Shown: piece after piece, positions 1 through 11,637 of the stretch | How the letters are laid out: every line of letters starts with the position of its first letter | How positions within the stretch are numbered: position 1 is the first letter of the stretch | Assembly: GCA_016793095.1 (NCBI GenBank) | Contig: JAEUJQ010000054.1 | Span: 18,347-82,346 of the forward strand | DNA length: 64,000 bases | Source: Myxococcaceae bacterium | GTDB taxonomy: Bacteria > Myxococcota > Myxococcia > Myxococcales > Myxococcaceae | Reading direction: 5' to 3' | Made by a program: the position numbers and the translations under genes | The notes under the pieces: model-generated | The model's database searches: none | Seen by the model: the letters and a program-made list of their open reading frames with translations, nothing else | Told to the model about the DNA's origin: nothing

Positions 1-506
1 AGCCCGACAAGATCCCCACGCTCAAGCCGGTCTTCAAGAAGGACGGCACGGTGACGGCGGCGAACGCGTCGTCGATCAACGACGGCGCCGCGGCGCTGGT
101 GCTGATGAGCGCGGAGAAGGCGAAGGCGCTCAACCTGCCCGTGCTGGCGCGCATCGCCGGGCACGCGGCGGCGGCCCGCAAGCCCGTCGAGTTCACGATC
201 GCGCCCACCGATGCGATCAACAAGCTGCTCCAGCGCACCGGCAAGACGGTCGCCGACGTCGAGACGTGGGAGATCAACGAGGCCTTCGCCGTCGTCTCGC
301 TCGCGAACAACCAGCTGCTCAAGCTCGATCCGTCGAAGGTGAACATCCGCGGCGGCGCGGTGGCGCTCGGTCACCCGATCGGCGCCTCGGGCGCGCGCGT
401 GCTGGTGACGCTGCTCCACACGATGAAGGATCACGGCTTCAAGCGCGGCGTGGCCTCGCTCTGCATCGGCGGCGGTGAGGGCATCGCGCTGATGGTCGAG
501 CGCTGA
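1..506 (+). CDS. Acetyl-CoA acetyltransferase (thiolase), 3' part only
   Basis: This is the C-terminal part of a thiolase; the 5' end lies outside the window and the reading frame is open from base 3. Thiolases condense two acetyl-CoA to acetoacetyl-CoA, or cleave acetoacetyl-CoA. Visible motifs are NEAFA, GGAVALGHPIGASGAR with the catalytic His, and CIGGGEG with the second catalytic Cys. The N-terminal nucleophile Cys is not in the window. The gene ends at TGA 504-506. A CoA-transferase pair follows downstream on the same strand after a 0.6-kb repeat-bearing gap, which fits acetoacetate or ketone-body use. Type II acetoacetyl-CoA thiolase is the likely class, but 3-ketoacyl-CoA thiolase cannot be excluded from the C-terminus alone. 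Confidence 0.9.
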   Translation, partial: PDKIPTLKPVFKKDGTVTAANASSINDGAAALVLMSAEKAKALNLPVLARIAGHAAAARKPVEFTIAPTDAINKLLQRTGKTVADVETWEINEAFAVVSLANNQLLKLDPSKVNIRGGAVALGHPIGASGARVLVTLLHTMKDHGFKRGVASLCIGGGEGIALMVER

Positions 507-510
507 TTCT

Positions 511-776
511 CTCAGCTCGACTCCGCCTGCGTCCGGCCTGCGCTCCTCGGCGGGCAGGTGGACGCAGGTGACGTTCGCCTCGTCGACTCCGCCCGAACTC
601 CGGCTTCGTCTCGCGGTTTCTCAGCTCGACTCCGCCTGCGTCCGGCCTGCGCTCCTCGGCGGGCAGGTGGACGCAGGTGACGTTCGCCTCGTCGACTCCG
701 CCCGGCCTCCGGCTGCGTCTCGCGGTCTCCCTGCTCGACTCCGCCTGCGCCCGGCCTGCGCTCCTCGCAGGTCGCG
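511..776. repeat. 109-bp direct repeat, about 2.4 copies
   Basis: Copy 1 is 511-619 and copy 2 is 620-728. They are identical over the first 84 bases and differ at about four positions near the end. A partial third copy runs from 729 to about 776. The block starts five bases after the thiolase stop codon. Each unit also contains two related sub-blocks built around TCGACTCCGCC. Open frames that run through it repeat themselves and look like by-products of the repeat, so I call it non-coding. Confidence 0.85.
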
Positions 777-786
777 TTGGCCTCGA

Positions 787-1056
787 TCAGGGCCGCTTCT
801 TCGCCAGGCCGGCGATCAGATCGCGCACACCCCAGAAGATGCCGCCCGCGCCACAGAAGAGCAGGAAGCTCGAGATCTCCCACGCGAGCTCCCCGGCGTC
901 GCGGCGCGACTGCCCCGCGAACGGCTCGCGCGTGGACACCCAGAACGCGTCCGCCCACGGCGCCAGCAGCACGCCGACCCCTCCGATCACCAGGCTCGCA
1001 GCAATCAGCGTCAGGCTGGACCACACCGTCGGCTCCCGTCGGCTCATGACGGTCAT
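787..1056 (-). CDS. Small membrane protein, function unknown
   Basis: An 89-residue protein with two predicted membrane helices, about residues 16-35 (ending in GVGVLLAPW) and 57-78 (including FLLFCGAGGIFWGV), and a basic C-terminus (AKKRP). Its start is ATG 1054-1056; a second ATG three codons in is possible. It is read opposite to its neighbours and sits between the 109-bp repeats and the CoA-transferase genes. I recognise no family. The hydrophobic periodicity and the absence of a convincing alternative frame support a real gene. Confidence 0.55.
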   Translation of the reverse strand: MTVMSRREPTVWSSLTLIAASLVIGGVGVLLAPWADAFWVSTREPFAGQSRRDAGELAWEISSFLLFCGAGGIFWGVRDLIAGLAKKRP

Positions 1057-1113
1057 CAGACCCCAGCGTTTCCCCTGTTGTCATCGCCTGCGGCCTGCGG
1101 AAGAACCCGCCCC

Positions 1114-1812
1114 ATGAACAAGGTCGTCGCTTCGGCCGACGAGGCCGTCAAAGACATCCCCGACAACTGCACCCTCATGTCCGGAGGCTTCGGCCTCTGT
1201 GGCAACCCCGAGAACCTGATCACCGCCATTCACAAGAAGGGCGTGAAGGGCATCACGATCATCTCGAACAACTGTGGCACCACCGATCTCGGGCTCGGCG
1301 TGCTGCTGAAGAACACGCAGGTGAAGAAGCTGGTCTCGTCCTACGTGGGCGAGAACAAGGAGTTCGAGCGCCAGTTCCTCTCGGGCGAGCTCGAGGTCGA
1401 GCTCAACCCCCAGGGCACTCTCGCCGAGCGCATTCGCGCGGGCGGCGCGGGCATCGGCGGCTTCTTCGTCCGCACCGGCGTCGGCACCGAGGTCGCGAAG
1501 GGCAAAGAGGTGCGCGTCATCGACGGCCACGAGTACGTGCTCGAGTCACCCCTCAAGGCCGACTACGCGATCGTGCGCGCCTGGAAGGCCGACGCCTGGG
1601 GCAACCTCGTCTTCCGCAAGACGGCGCGCAACTTCTCGCCGCTCATGGCCATGGCCGCGAAGATCACGATCGTCGAGGCCGAGCACCTCGTGCCCGTCGG
1701 CGACCTCGAGCCGGACCAGATCCACGTGCCGTCGGTCTACGTGAAGCGCGTGGTGCTCTCGCAGGGCCTCAACAAGTGGATCGAGCGGCGCACCGTGCGC
1801 CCGCGCACCTGA
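1114..1812 (+). CDS. scoA: 3-oxoacid CoA-transferase subunit A
   Basis: A 232-residue subunit of a class I CoA-transferase, which moves CoA from succinyl-CoA (or acetyl-CoA) to acetoacetate. It carries the glycine-rich GGFGLCGNPENLI motif near residue 23 and the family pattern SNNCGTTDLGLG. The open frame extends far upstream, but only through the repeat block; ATG 1114 gives the normal family length and N-terminus. The stop is 12 bases before subunit B. With the upstream thiolase this makes an acetoacetate/ketone-body module. SCOT (ScoA) and AtoD are hard to separate by sequence alone; the length and the NNCGTTD motif favour the ScoA type. Confidence 0.9.
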   Translation: MNKVVASADEAVKDIPDNCTLMSGGFGLCGNPENLITAIHKKGVKGITIISNNCGTTDLGLGVLLKNTQVKKLVSSYVGENKEFERQFLSGELEVELNPQGTLAERIRAGGAGIGGFFVRTGVGTEVAKGKEVRVIDGHEYVLESPLKADYAIVRAWKADAWGNLVFRKTARNFSPLMAMAAKITIVEAEHLVPVGDLEPDQIHVPSVYVKRVVLSQGLNKWIERRTVRPRT

Positions 1813-1824
1813 CAGGACACTCCC

Positions 1825-2481
1825 ATGCCATTGACCCGTGAACAGATCGCAAAGCGTGTGGCCCGGGAGCTGCGTGACGGCTTCTACGTCAACCTCGGCA
1901 TCGGCCTGCCGACGCTGATCCCCAACTACATCCCCGCGGGGGTCGAGGTGGTGCTCCAGAGCGAGAACGGCATGCTCGGCACCGGGCCGTACCCGCTCGA
2001 CGGCGACGAGGACCCCGATCTCATCAACGCCGGCAAGGAGACCGTCACCGCGCTGCCTGGCGCCGCGTACTTCGACTCCGCCGCGAGCTTCGCGATGATC
2101 CGCGGCGGCCACATCGATCTCGCGGTGCTCGGCGCCATGGAGATCTCGGAGTTCGGCGACCTCGCGAACTGGATGATCCCCGGCAAGATGGTGAAGGGCA
2201 TGGGCGGCGCGATGGACCTCGCCGTCGGCGCGAAGCGCGTCATCGTCGCCATGGAGCACGCGACGAAAGAGGGCGGTCACAAGATCCTCAAGGAGTGCCG
2301 CCTGCCCCTCACCAGCAAGCGCTGCGTCAACGCCATCTGCACCGATCTCGCGTGGATGGACGTGACCGCCGAGGGCCTCGTGCTCACGGAGCTGGCGCCT
2401 GGCGAGACGGTGGAGTCGGTGCAGAAGCTCACCGGCCCCACGCTCAAGGTGGCGAAGGACCTCAAGACGATGGTGGTGTGA
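1825..2481 (+). CDS. scoB: 3-oxoacid CoA-transferase subunit B
   Basis: A 218-residue partner of the preceding subunit, carrying the catalytic glutamate. The motif [10 protein letters not shown] is complete, with the nucleophilic Glu at residue 47, which forms the glutamyl-CoA thioester intermediate. The N-terminal [15 protein letters not shown] block is typical of the family. It starts 12 bases after subunit A and its TGA directly abuts the GTG of the next gene, so the three are probably cotranscribed. Full length for the family. Confidence 0.92.
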   Translation: MPLTREQIAKRVARELRDGFYVNLGIGLPTLIPNYIPAGVEVVLQSENGMLGTGPYPLDGDEDPDLINAGKETVTALPGAAYFDSAASFAMIRGGHIDLAVLGAMEISEFGDLANWMIPGKMVKGMGGAMDLAVGAKRVIVAMEHATKEGGHKILKECRLPLTSKRCVNAICTDLAWMDVTAEGLVLTELAPGETVESVQKLTGPTLKVAKDLKTMVV

Positions 2482-2916
2482 GTGGGCGCGCCGCGGCGCA
2501 TCTCGACGTTCGAGGCGCTCCTCTCCGAGGTGCGGGCGGTCGCCGCCGAGGCGCCCGTCGGCTTCGGCGCGGCGATGGCGCACTGCGCCCAGTCGATCGA
2601 CTGCTCCATCGACGGCTATCCGAAGCCCGCGGCCTGGCTCGTGCGCGCGGTGATCGGCCCGCGCGTGCTGAAGAAGTTCCTCGCCCAGGGCTTCATGCAG
2701 CACGACACGAAGGCTCCGGTGCCCGGCGTGCCTCCGCCTGAGCCGGGCCTCGCGTCAATGGCGGGGCTCGAGCGGCTCGAGGCCGCCATCGGCCGGTTCC
2801 GCGCTCACACCGGCCCCTTCGCGCCCCACTTCGCCTACGGAGCCGTCTCGAGGGACGCCTGGGAGGCGGTGCACTCGATGCACGTGGCCAATCACCTCGA
2901 CGCCCTGCTCGTGTAA
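2482..2916 (+). CDS. DUF1569/DinB-like protein
   Basis: A 144-residue protein starting with GTG immediately after the scoB stop codon. The sequence is mostly helical and has spaced histidines (MAHCAQSID, FAYGAVSRDAWEAVHSMHVANHLD) like the DUF1569 branch of the DinB four-helix metalloprotein fold. Members bind a metal through His residues; their reactions are mostly unknown. Position suggests translation coupled to the CoA-transferase subunits, but nothing in the sequence ties it to CoA chemistry. Family assignment is from pattern and fold resemblance only. Confidence 0.65.
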   Translation: MGAPRRISTFEALLSEVRAVAAEAPVGFGAAMAHCAQSIDCSIDGYPKPAAWLVRAVIGPRVLKKFLAQGFMQHDTKAPVPGVPPPEPGLASMAGLERLEAAIGRFRAHTGPFAPHFAYGAVSRDAWEAVHSMHVANHLDALLV

Positions 2917-2928
2917 GGTGCGCGCACC

Positions 2929-3315
2929 ATGGCAGACAAAGCCCCGAAGACGTCCGACAACAAGCCCACCCGCAAGGCCGAGCGCCTGCAGCACGAGCTG
3001 CTGGTGGCGTACCGAACGGTTGACGGGTTCATCACGGACTGGGCGGTGAACATCAGCCGTGGTGGCATCTTCATCAACACCCGCAACCCCCTCCCGGTGG
3101 GCAGCGTGGTGCGCCTCATCATCTCGTTGCCCGACGCGGCGTTCCCCTTCGATCTCACCGGCCGGGTGATCCGCGCGCAGCCCCACGATCCCCAGGCCGA
3201 TCAGACCTCGGGCATGGGCATCGAGTTCATGGATGTTGACGACGAGAAGCGGGCGCGCCTCGAGCGCTTCGTCGATCGCCTGCGGGCCGAGCTGCCCGAG
3301 CCCGCGAAGAAGTGA
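2929..3315 (+). CDS. PilZ-domain protein, stand-alone
   Basis: A 128-residue single-domain protein of the PilZ type common in myxobacteria. PilZ domains bind cyclic di-GMP through RxxxR and (D/N)xSxxG. Here RKAER lies at residues 15-19 and the NISRGG box follows near residue 43, so both elements are present. The end of the domain has the usual GMGIEF strand. Twelve bases separate it from the upstream gene and three from the RNA methyltransferase. The target it controls cannot be told. A second PilZ domain occurs 3 kb downstream, fused to an Hsp70. Confidence 0.85.
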   Translation: MADKAPKTSDNKPTRKAERLQHELLVAYRTVDGFITDWAVNISRGGIFINTRNPLPVGSVVRLIISLPDAAFPFDLTGRVIRAQPHDPQADQTSGMGIEFMDVDDEKRARLERFVDRLRAELPEPAKK

Positions 3316-3318
3316 CGT

Positions 3319-4581
3319 TTGCGGCGGCTCGAGCTCACCATCACGAGGCTGTCGAAGTCGGGTGACGGCGTGGCCGAGGTCGGGGGCCGCGCCGTCTTCG
3401 TTCCGGGCACCGTCCCGGGTGATCGGGTGCTCGCCGAGGTCTTCGAGCAGGGCAAGGCCATGCGGGGCGAGGTGCTCGAGGTGCTGCAGCCCGGCGCGGG
3501 CCGACGGTCTGCGCTATGCCCGCTCGCTGAGCGCTGCGGTGGCTGCGACTGGATGCACCTGACCGAAGAGGTGCAGCACCAGCACAAGGAGCAGATCGTC
3601 GTCTCGGCCCTCGAGCACCTCGGCGGCGTGGCGCACGATCGCTACGAGCTGAAGCCCTTCGTGGCGTCGCCCATGCCGTACAACACGAGGCGGCGCGCGG
3701 TGCTGCACCCCGTCAAGGGGCGCCTGGGCTTCTTCGGTCGGCGCAGCCACACGCACGTCGAGGTCGAGCTCTGCCCTGCGCTCACGCCCCCGCTGGAGTC
3801 GATGCCCGGGGAGCTCGCCGACGCCTTCGGGAGCGCGCTCAAGGACGTCGATGAGGTCGCGCTGCTCGAGGTGGGCGGAGCGGTCGCGATCGCGCTCACC
3901 GCGAAGGGGGCCTTGCGGCCGAAGCACCGCGAGGTCGCGCACGCGCTGATCAGGGACGAGGCGGTCGCCGGCGTGGTCCTGGTGCCGGGCGCGGGCAAGG
4001 GCCCCTCGGAGCTGCTGGGTGAGCCGGTGCTCGAGGCGGGCGGCGTGCTCCACCGCCCCGACAGCTTCGCGCAGGCGAACGCCGACGTGAACGAGGACCT
4101 CGTCGCGCACGCGGTCGCAGAGCTCGAGGCCGGCCCGGACGACGCCGCGCTCGAGCTCTACGCGGGCAACGGGAACTTCACGTTCCCGCTCGCCGCCGCG
4201 GCCCGCTCGGTCCTCGCGGTCGAGTCCTCCACGGTGTCGCTCGCGCTGGCGCAACAGGCCGCGCGCAGACAAGGCTTCACCAACATCCGCTTCGTGCAGG
4301 GCGACTGTGAGAAGGCCGCCGCCGGGCTGGTGAAGGAGGGCAAGCGCTTCGAGCGCCTGCTCCTCGATCCCCCTCGCACGGGCGCGCCCGGCGTCGGCGA
4401 CTGGGCGTCGAAGCTGCTCGTCTCGCGCGTGGTGTACGTGGCGTGTGACCCCGGCGCGCTCGCTCGGGACGCAGCCGAGCTGCTCGCGCAAGGCTTCGAG
4501 CCCGTCTCGGTGAGGCTCTTCGATCTCTTCCCTCAGACGCGCCACGTCGAGGTGGTGATGTCGTTCTCGCGCGGCGGGTGA
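3319..4581 (+). CDS. 23S rRNA/tRNA uracil-C5 methyltransferase (TrmA/RlmD family)
   Basis: A 420-residue class I SAM-dependent RNA methyltransferase that makes 5-methyluridine. Domains in order: an N-terminal TRAM RNA-binding domain (about 1-58); an Fe-S cluster site with Cys67, Cys73 and Cys76 (CPLAERCGGC) and a likely fourth Cys in VELCPAL near 153; then the methyltransferase domain with the SAM loop LELYAGNGNFTFPLA, LLLDPPRTGAPG and the VYVACDPGAL motif holding the catalytic Cys. The four-Cys Fe-S arrangement is that of RlmD (RumA) rather than TrmA. It starts with TTG three bases after the PilZ stop. The exact target uridine cannot be assigned. Confidence 0.88.
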   Translation: MRRLELTITRLSKSGDGVAEVGGRAVFVPGTVPGDRVLAEVFEQGKAMRGEVLEVLQPGAGRRSALCPLAERCGGCDWMHLTEEVQHQHKEQIVVSALEHLGGVAHDRYELKPFVASPMPYNTRRRAVLHPVKGRLGFFGRRSHTHVEVELCPALTPPLESMPGELADAFGSALKDVDEVALLEVGGAVAIALTAKGALRPKHREVAHALIRDEAVAGVVLVPGAGKGPSELLGEPVLEAGGVLHRPDSFAQANADVNEDLVAHAVAELEAGPDDAALELYAGNGNFTFPLAAAARSVLAVESSTVSLALAQQAARRQGFTNIRFVQGDCEKAAAGLVKEGKRFERLLLDPPRTGAPGVGDWASKLLVSRVVYVACDPGALARDAAELLAQGFEPVSVRLFDLFPQTRHVEVVMSFSRGG

Positions 4582-4585
4582 CGCG

Positions 4586-5986
4586 ATGATGGAGACGCGC
4601 ATCGTCGAGTTCGCCGAGGTGCTGCGCCAGAACGGCCTCAAGGTGGCCGTCACTGAGACGCGCGACGCCGTCGAGGCCGTGGGGCACGCGGGCCTCGACG
4701 ACCCCGAGCTCTTCCGCGCGACGCTCGAGGCCACGCTCTGCAAGCGCGCAGCAGACGTCGAGACGTTCAACCGCGCCTTCACGCTCTTCTTCACCGGCGC
4801 GGTGAAGCTGCTCGAGCAGCTCGATCAGTCGCTGGCTGACCGCATTCGCGAAGAGGGGCTGCTCGAGGGCGACGAGCTCAAGATGATCGTGTGGATGCTC
4901 GAGCGCCTCGCGGGCCAGCTCTCGCCGCTCACCCAGGCGGTGCTCCAGGGGAACCGCGCCCAGCTCGCGAACCTCTTCCGGCAGGCGACGCTGCAGCTCG
5001 ACTTCGCCCGCGTTCAGAACGCGCTCCAGACGGGCTTCTACAGCCGCCGCCTGTTGACCGGCGCGGGGTTCGAGCAGCTGCGCACCGACGTCGAGGCGAT
5101 CAACGACGAGCTCACCGCGCGCGGCGTCTCGGCCCGGGGCGTGGAGATCGTCGGGCGGCAGCTGTCGAACGCGCTCCGACAGGTCGAGGAGGCGGCGCGC
5201 GCGGAAGCCGCCCGGCAGATCACCGCGCGGCTCAAGAAGGCGCAGGGTTCGGTCTCGGACAAGGCGCTGCACCTGCTCACCCGGCAGGAGATCGAGATCG
5301 CGCAGCGCGCCGTCCGCGCCCTCGCCGAGAAGCTGAAGGCGCGGCTCGTTCGCCGGCAGCGCTCGCGCAAGCGCGGCCAGCTGAACCCCCGGCGCACCCT
5401 GCGGAAGAACCTGTCGGCGGGCGGCGTGCCGATGGTGCCGCAGTTCCGCTCGCGGCGTCCCGCGCGGCCCGACGTCGTGGTGCTCTGCGACGTGTCGGAC
5501 TCGGTGCGCGTCACCTCTCGCATGATGGTGCTCTTCACCTTCACGCTCCAGTCGCTCTTCGCCCGCGTGCGCAGCTTCATCTTCGTGTCCGAGCTCGGGG
5601 AGGTGACGAAGTTCTTCAAGGACGCGAAGCCCGAGGAGGCCATCGACGCCGCCACGCAGTCAGGGGTGATCTCGCTCGCGTCGAACTCCAACTATGGCCA
5701 CGCGCTCGCCGAGTTCAACCGCGGGTACCTGGGCTCCGTCACGCGGCGGACGACGGTGTTGATCATCGGAGACGGCCGCAACAACCACAACCCGCCCAAC
5801 GTCTGGGCGCTCGAGGACGTGAAGCGCAAGGCGAAGCGGGTGGTGTGGATCTGCACCGAGCCCCGGCAGAACTGGGGCTTCGGCGACTCGGAGATGCTGC
5901 GCTACGAGAAGGCCGTCTCGCAGGTGGTCACCGTGCAGTCGTTGTCCGACCTCGAGCGGATCGCCCAACAGCTCGTGCCCGTGTGA
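4586..5986 (+). CDS. CoxE-like VWA domain protein
   Basis: A 466-residue protein of the CoxE-like (DUF58/VWA) group. The first 270 residues are helical. A basic stretch around residues 250-275 (LVRRQRSRKRGQLNPRR) precedes a von Willebrand A domain with an intact MIDAS metal site, DVSDS, the first Asp at residue 302, and a later IIGDGRNN. Such proteins usually act with MoxR-type AAA+ ATPases in metal insertion or complex assembly, but no MoxR gene is nearby. ATG 4586 is four bases after the methyltransferase stop; ATG 4589 is an alternative start. Likely cotranscribed with 2929-4581. Confidence 0.8.
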   Translation: MMETRIVEFAEVLRQNGLKVAVTETRDAVEAVGHAGLDDPELFRATLEATLCKRAADVETFNRAFTLFFTGAVKLLEQLDQSLADRIREEGLLEGDELKMIVWMLERLAGQLSPLTQAVLQGNRAQLANLFRQATLQLDFARVQNALQTGFYSRRLLTGAGFEQLRTDVEAINDELTARGVSARGVEIVGRQLSNALRQVEEAARAEAARQITARLKKAQGSVSDKALHLLTRQEIEIAQRAVRALAEKLKARLVRRQRSRKRGQLNPRRTLRKNLSAGGVPMVPQFRSRRPARPDVVVLCDVSDSVRVTSRMMVLFTFTLQSLFARVRSFIFVSELGEVTKFFKDAKPEEAIDAATQSGVISLASNSNYGHALAEFNRGYLGSVTRRTTVLIIGDGRNNHNPPNVWALEDVKRKAKRVVWICTEPRQNWGFGDSEMLRYEKAVSQVVTVQSLSDLERIAQQLVPV

Positions 5987-6028
5987 TCTCGACTGACGAA
6001 CCGTCGCGGTGCGCCTACCATCGCCGCC

Positions 6029-8740
<2,712 letters not shown>

Positions 8741-8766
8741 GCGCCGCCAGTCGGCCGACGAACGGC

Positions 8767-11577
8767 TCACCTGGGGCTGCGCGCGCCGAGCGTTCTCTTC
8801 AACTGCTCGGCCTCTGCCCGCGATCCGTACGAGGCAGGCCACGCGAGCAGCGCCTCGTCCACGAGAGAGCGCGCGCGGGCCGTGTTGCCGAGGGCCTTCG
8901 CGAGCAGGAACGCAGCGTCAGCCCGCTCGATGGACTTCGGCGACGCGAGCGCCAGGGACTGCTCGAGGAACCCTCGCGCGGCGCCCGCGTTGCCTTGCAG
9001 GAGGCGGGTCGCGCCCAGCCCGGTGAGGTTGCGCGCCAGCTCGGGGCTCGTCGCGCCCAGCACCTCCTTGCGGATCTCGAGCGCCCGCTGATCCGACACG
9101 AGCGCCGCGTCGAGGGCGCCGGCGCGGCGTTGCGCGGTCGCGAGGTTCGTGAGCGTGACGGCCACGGTCGCGGCCCTGGGGCCAGCAGTGGCCTCCTTGA
9201 TCGCGAGGGCCCGCTCCAGCATGGCGAGCGCGTCTCTCGGGCGATCCGCGTCGAGCAGCACCGCGCCCAGGTTCGACAGCGACAGCGCGACCTTGGGGCT
9301 CTGCTCGCCGAAGGCCTTCTCGCGGATCGCGAGGGAGCGCTCGAGCCGGGTGACGGCCTGCGCGTGATCTCCGGCGTCATGCAGCGCGTTGGCGAGGTTG
9401 TTCAGCGTGTCCGAGACCGCCGGGTGATCGGGCGCCAGCACCTTCTCTTCGATGCCGAGCGCCCGCTCGAACTCGGCGATCGCGTCGTTCACCCGGCCGA
9501 GCGCGCGGAGCGAGATGCCGACGTTGTTGTGGCTGCGGGCCGCCATCGGCGATCCAGCGCCGAACACCGCCTCGCGCAGCGCCAACGCCTTCTGGTGAAG
9601 CGCGAGGGCCTCTTCGTGCCGGCCCTGTCGGCTGCGCAGCACGGCCTCGTTGTTCGCGAGCGACGCCTCGAGCTCACGGGGCGCGCCGTAGCGGTTGACG
9701 GCGACGCGCGCGTACCGGGCCCAGCGCTCGGCGTCGTCGACCGGCAGCGTGCTGGCTCCAGCGAAGCCCACGCGATCGACCCAGGCGCGCGCGACGAGCT
9801 CGTCGGACTGGTGCTGCTGCGCGAGGAGAATGGCGTCTTCGGCGAGCAGGTCGGCCTTCACGAAGTCGAGCTCCGCGGCCGACAGCCTCGCGGAGAGCCA
9901 GGTGGCCTCGGCCATCGCGTCGGTCGCCTCTTGCACGCGCGCCTGCTCCAGCACCTGCGCGATGCGCCCCCGGGCGTCCTTCAGCTTGCCGGCCTCGATC
10001 AGCGCCTTCACTCCGGCGAGCCCCTGACGCAGCTCGTCGCCCTCGACCGCGGTCTGCGCGACCGCTTGCTGATCGCAGGCGCCCAGGGGCGGCAACGACG
10101 AGGCGAGGGAGACGGCCCGCTCGACGACGTCCGCGTCGGCCTTTCGGAAGAGCTGCGCCGTGGCGTCGAAGTCGGCGAGCCGGCGGCTCAAGCAGACGAT
10201 CGCCTGGCCGACCTGCTCATCGGCGCGCCCGTCGCTCGCCTCACACGCGGCGCGACGCCTCTCGACCCACCGCCGGCCCCACGCGTCCATCAGGCGCGCC
10301 GTCTCGCTCCAGGCAGAGCCGGCCCAGGGTCGATCGGTGCGCTCGAAGGCTGCCTTCGCCTCGGCCCGCGCCCGGTCGCCCCAGACGCCGGCCAGCCTCG
10401 ACGAGAAGCCGGCGCACCGCTGCGCCTCCCGACGGGACAGGGCCACGACGATCACCAGCGCCGCCGTCGAGAGCGCGGCCACCAGCAGGGTGAGGAGCTG
10501 GCGGTTGCGCGACGTCTTCCGGCGCCCGAGCTGAATCAGCAGCGCCCGCAGCGTCTGGAAGCGCTCGTCGGGGTTGGCCCGGAGCGCCTTGAGGAGCAGG
10601 TGGTGAATGCGCCGGGGCACGCGCGTCGCGCGGGGAGGCGGGCGCACGCGGTTGGCCTGGATCTCCGCGGCGACCGCGGGGGCCGTCGTGCCCTCGAACG
10701 GTCGAGCGCCGTAGAGCGCCTCGTACAGCGCGATGGCGAAGCTGAACTCGTCGCTGCGGGGATCCGTCTTCTGGCCGAACATGGCCTCGGGCGACATGTA
10801 CGCCGGCGTACCGAGCATGATGCCGGGCAGGGTGATGCGGCGGCGGATCGACCCGGTCGGCGTCTCGGCGGTGGGCGTGATGGGCTGCGGCGCCGGCTGC
10901 GAGCTCTCGTGCGCGTGCGCGAGGCCGAAGTCCATCACGCGGGCGCGCTCGTTCCTGCCGATCACCACGTTGTCGGGCTTGAAGTCCCGGTGGGTGACGC
11001 CGGCGTCGTGCGCCGCGGCCAGGCCCTCGCCCGCCTCGAGGAAGACCGAGAGGATCTCCTGCCAGGTGCGTGGCCGCTCCGCGAGCCACCGGGTGAGGGT
11101 CTGTCCTTCGACGAACTCCATCGCGAGGTAGACCTGCCCCTCGACGATGCCGACGTCATGCACGGTGACGACGTTCGGGTGGCCGATGCGCGCGAGCGCC
11201 TGCGCCTCCCGCATCAGGCGCAGCCGGAGCTCGTCAGCGATGCTGCTCGACTGGTGCTCGGCCTTGAGCAGCTTGAGCGCGACCTTGCGATCGAGCACCG
11301 GATCCCACGCGGCGACCACCTCGCCCATGCCGCCCTTGCCGAGCTGCTCGAGCACGACGTAGCGATCGAGGGCGGCGCCTTTCTCCAGCGCCGGCGCGGC
11401 GGCGGGAGCCGGCTCGGGGTGCTCGCCCGAGTGGTGCGTGGCCTCGAACGCGGGGTCGGTCACCGGCCCGCGCGCGGGTGTGAGCGTGTCCCCCAGCAGG
11501 GGATCGTCTTTGGGGTGCGAGTCCGCCACGGGTCCGGGTGTCGGCGACCGGGCTCGCCGACGCGGCCGTTCAACCAT
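8767..11577 (-). CDS. Transmembrane Ser/Thr protein kinase with TPR domain
   Basis: A 936-residue Hanks-type kinase. The kinase domain (about residues 70-345) has the glycine loop LGKGGMGEV, catalytic Lys102 in VALKLL, HRDFKPDN in the catalytic loop, DFGLA and GTPAYMSPEA. One membrane helix follows at about 360-380 (LVAALSTAALVIVVAL). The C-terminal half, predicted outside the cytoplasm, contains about six kinesin-light-chain-like TPRs of roughly 42 residues with the NNLANALHDAGD pattern. This architecture is frequent in myxobacteria, where such kinases couple protein-binding TPRs to signalling. The substrate is unknown. It converges with the PilZ-Hsp70 gene, with a 26-base gap. Confidence 0.92.
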   Translation of the reverse strand: MVERPRRRARSPTPGPVADSHPKDDPLLGDTLTPARGPVTDPAFEATHHSGEHPEPAPAAAPALEKGAALDRYVVLEQLGKGGMGEVVAAWDPVLDRKVALKLLKAEHQSSSIADELRLRLMREAQALARIGHPNVVTVHDVGIVEGQVYLAMEFVEGQTLTRWLAERPRTWQEILSVFLEAGEGLAAAHDAGVTHRDFKPDNVVIGRNERARVMDFGLAHAHESSQPAPQPITPTAETPTGSIRRRITLPGIMLGTPAYMSPEAMFGQKTDPRSDEFSFAIALYEALYGARPFEGTTAPAVAAEIQANRVRPPPRATRVPRRIHHLLLKALRANPDERFQTLRALLIQLGRRKTSRNRQLLTLLVAALSTAALVIVVALSRREAQRCAGFSSRLAGVWGDRARAEAKAAFERTDRPWAGSAWSETARLMDAWGRRWVERRRAACEASDGRADEQVGQAIVCLSRRLADFDATAQLFRKADADVVERAVSLASSLPPLGACDQQAVAQTAVEGDELRQGLAGVKALIEAGKLKDARGRIAQVLEQARVQEATDAMAEATWLSARLSAAELDFVKADLLAEDAILLAQQHQSDELVARAWVDRVGFAGASTLPVDDAERWARYARVAVNRYGAPRELEASLANNEAVLRSRQGRHEEALALHQKALALREAVFGAGSPMAARSHNNVGISLRALGRVNDAIAEFERALGIEEKVLAPDHPAVSDTLNNLANALHDAGDHAQAVTRLERSLAIREKAFGEQSPKVALSLSNLGAVLLDADRPRDALAMLERALAIKEATAGPRAATVAVTLTNLATAQRRAGALDAALVSDQRALEIRKEVLGATSPELARNLTGLGATRLLQGNAGAARGFLEQSLALASPKSIERADAAFLLAKALGNTARARSLVDEALLAWPASYGSRAEAEQLKRTLGARSPR

Positions 11578-11637
11578 GAACGGTGGCGGCGCTCCACTCT
11601 CGATGCAGGCGCGCGGCCGCGTTACGGTCGCCCCGCC

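Noticed and set aside
568..1112. Long open frame upstream of scoA (and a similar one from 677)
   Set aside because: The frame runs through the 109-bp repeats and repeats itself; scoA begins at ATG 1114 with the family N-terminus.
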